Positions 63,301 to 64,000 of a stretch of 64,000 nucleotides of DNA are shown here, in pieces. A program made the translations under genes and the position numbers. Source of the stretch: an uncultured Bacteroidota bacterium (GTDB lineage Bacteria > Bacteroidota > Bacteroidia > Flavobacteriales > Flavobacteriaceae). Within the stretch, counting starts at the first letter, position 1. The number at the start of each line of letters is the position of its first letter. The notes below the pieces were generated by a model, which ran no database searches, had not been told where the DNA came from, and saw only the letters and a program-made list of their open reading frames with translations. The DNA lies in NCBI GenBank assembly GCA_913047695.1, contig CAJWUI010000004.1:30606-94605 (forward strand). The letters run 5' to 3'.

Positions 63301-64000
63301 TAGGAATTAATGTATTATTTGTATTATAAGTCAGAACAAGAACACCATCAAGATATATTTTATCTACACCTGAAGACTTATCAATAGTCTGTACAAAATG
63401 ATGCCACTGATTATCACTTAAATTGACATTTGTATTTCTATTAAATCCAGGGGTATGATGAGTTCTAACCTGCCCACCAATTATGTAAATTAAGTTTGCA
63501 TTATCATTATCAGTTTTATTGTAACTCAATAGGCCAGCATTATCATTACTGGATGTTTTTACAAGTATTTCGTTTGTAATGGTAGTTGTGGGATGTGGGA
63601 AATTCGTTTGTTTTAAATATTTAGTGGTCTGCCCTCTTTCAAATGTAAATCCATTTGTGTTGTCATAATTCATATTACCGCTAATTGTAAAATCATGATT
63701 GTTTCCACTTAAATCATAAACTGTATTTCCAGAACCTGGATAAGAGGTCGGATCTCTTGAGTCAACATGAAGTAAAAGTCCACCTGTAATTGGATTTAAT
63801 CTAGCAACAGATGTGTTTGAAATAGTAAAGGTGATTACACCATTACTATTTGACGAAGTTGAAAGATCAAAATTCGGATCACCAAATGTTTTTGTTAAAT
63901 CGGAAAACGAGAATGTTGGATCAGCTTTGTTAATTGTAAGAGTCATTGTAGCAACCCCTGAAGAGTATATTCCATTAGCAGCTTGAATAACTGTTACAGA
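60395..64000 (-). CDS. Giant repeat surface protein with CHU_C-type C-terminal domain, N terminus beyond right edge
   Basis: The frame is open through the right edge; an internal ATG at 63946 is not the true start. 1201 residues are visible. There are seven MBG-type Ig-like repeats plus a partial one (about 80-95 residues each, pattern VNKA.PT...TFGDP.F.L and NVATVSGNTVTI.G.G). One of them is interrupted by a LamG/ConA-like domain (about 63135-63790). A run of TSP3 calcium repeats follows (about 60660-61500; DSDGDGIPD units). The end is a CHU_C-type T9SS domain (SVRVYAPDGSRVF to GWLYIFN). Likely a secreted adhesin partnered with the PorP/SprF just downstream. Confidence 0.92.
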   Translation of the reverse strand, partial: SVTVIQAANGIYSSGVATMTLTINKADPTFSFSDLTKTFGDPNFDLSTSSNSNGVITFTISNTSVARLNPITGGLLLHVDSRDPTSYPGSGNTVYDLSGNNHDFTISGNMNYDNTNGFTFERGQTTKYLKQTNFPHPTTTITNEILVKTSSNDNAGLLSYNKTDNDNANLIYIIGGQVRTHHTPGFNRNTNVNLSDNQWHHFVQTIDKSSGVDKIYLDGVLVLTYNTNNTLIPTNGCLAIGQDFDTTCGGFNASDAFGGYLPLVRMYDRILTAEEVAQNYNSLSGATGTGSNTRIVGAGQTVITFTQSATNNYNAVTASMTLTVNKATPTITISNENKTFGDPAFNLSATSSSTGAFTYSISDANVATVSGNTVTIKGGGTTSVTVTQAADSNYSSATSTITLTVNKFDPTIIFTGVVTKTYNDSDFNLSALSSSTASFTYSIADTSVATVSGNTVTIVGAGTTTITVSQLANSNFNSATASASLLISKDNPTLTNFNPILRTFGDASFEIVEPTKNGDNIGSFSYTLLDQNIANISGSTVSITNAGQTSITVTLSADNNYNSGTISTSFVVNKKNQTITVGALPTTKPLKDFTSIPITASSSSGSPIIISLSAGSAASVSGTVGNYELVSIQQTGLVTITFTTDDSGNPNYNSGTTTVVIDVVKTNQNISFNTTPTTQLTYTENLDLTLDAVASSGLALNYSIVAGNNATLNNATLSFNDSGQLTVEITQQGNNLYNQAVPVRVVFVVGQGDTTLSNFTIPTKTNLDNDFNLIPPTSNRLGNITYSTSNQNVASLSGTLISINGIGNTTITATQLANSRYKSASITAVFRVLVGDSDGDGLIDSQDNCPTVANSDQADNDQDGVGDVCDNCIYRNNPFQVDTDADGYGDVCDDFPNDASENADSDGDGIGDNADTDDDNDNWSDTIEIACGTSPRDSTDKPIDSDNDGDPDCLDLDDDNDGYLDTEDLFPFDNQEWADNDLDGIGDNADTDDDNDQYLDQDEIDCLTDPFDRTSTPDDFDKDLIPDCIDPNDDNDSCPDTEDEFPLDPEFCQDTDGDGIDDRFDFDSDNDGIPDHRDQFPQDPNASEDSDGDGIPDSQDTDKNNDGFPDDQIIVSSVVTPNQPGIEQTWKIINIEDYPFTSVRVYAPDGSRVFQSINYKNDWRGTNIRTGNLLPTGPYYYRIELGGTSGEIIDGWLYIFN
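61013..61054 (-). repeat. 42-base direct repeat within TSP3 coding region (copy 1; copy 2 at 61238-61279)
   Basis: The two copies differ at two of 42 positions and lie 225 bases (75 codons) apart in the same reading frame. They encode the same GIGDNADTDDDND unit of the calcium-binding repeats. Near-identity at the base level, including third positions, points to a recent duplication or gene conversion. Confidence 0.75.

Noticed and set aside
1..64000. Mobile elements, phage genes, restriction or other defence systems
   Set aside because: I looked for transposase, integrase, recombinase, toxin-antitoxin, methylase-endonuclease and Cas signatures among the open frames on both strands and saw none.

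Overview
The window is a strongly AT-rich stretch of chromosome from a member of the Bacteroidota, most likely a marine flavobacterium. Evidence: a complete Na+-pumping NADH:quinone reductase operon, type IX secretion (T9SS) components (plug protein, PorP/SprF, two giant proteins with gliding-motility-type C-terminal domains), Bacteroidetes-type promoters (TTTG - 17/18 nt - TAnnTTTG), and several gene orders familiar from flavobacteria (plug-apaG-pruA; rsfS-ftsH-LUD-cdsA-psd; PASTA-rluD beside ddl-coaD). I see no insertion sequence, integrase, phage gene, CRISPR array or rRNA. The only RNA gene found is a tRNA-Val(GAC).

Layout. 1-5 kb: fatty-acid desaturase (cut by the left edge), rsmG, then pruA, apaG and the T9SS plug gene on the minus strand. 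5.1-11 kb: nqrABCDEF behind a near-consensus promoter. 11-15.4 kb: an M16 lipoprotein peptidase, a small unassigned protein, and apbE, whose product attaches FMN to NqrB and NqrC. 15.4-36.8 kb: housekeeping genes for translation and ribosome maturation (map, rsgA, dtd, valS, rsfS, rluD), cell wall (murB, ddl, M15 peptidase, PASTA protein), phospholipids (cdsA, psd), cofactors (birA, coaD), glycolysis (gpmI), pyrimidines (pyrE) and membrane quality control (ftsH). 36.9-45.6 kb: small exported or membrane proteins, two M1 peptidases, TatA, an O-methyltransferase and a flavin reductase.

45.7-64 kb is the accessory, surface-directed part. One cassette holds a 2118-residue multidomain secreted protein, a PorP/SprF outer-membrane protein and an OmpA-family periplasmic protein, closely packed in one direction. 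After a Cys-rich microprotein, tRNA-Val, a lamin-tail lipoprotein and a few small genes comes a second cassette: another giant repeat protein (running off the right edge), a second PorP/SprF, and an M29-like lipoprotein in place of OmpA. In each pair the giant protein is probably the T9SS cargo and PorP/SprF its cognate outer-membrane partner.

I found no clearly new multi-gene system. The most unusual features are architectural: a SPOR domain lodged inside the OmpA-like domain of the first cassette, a LamG-like domain lodged inside one Ig-like repeat of the second giant protein, an M29-like protein that seems to lack part of its metal site, an internally duplicated exported protein, and an unassigned Cys-rich microprotein.
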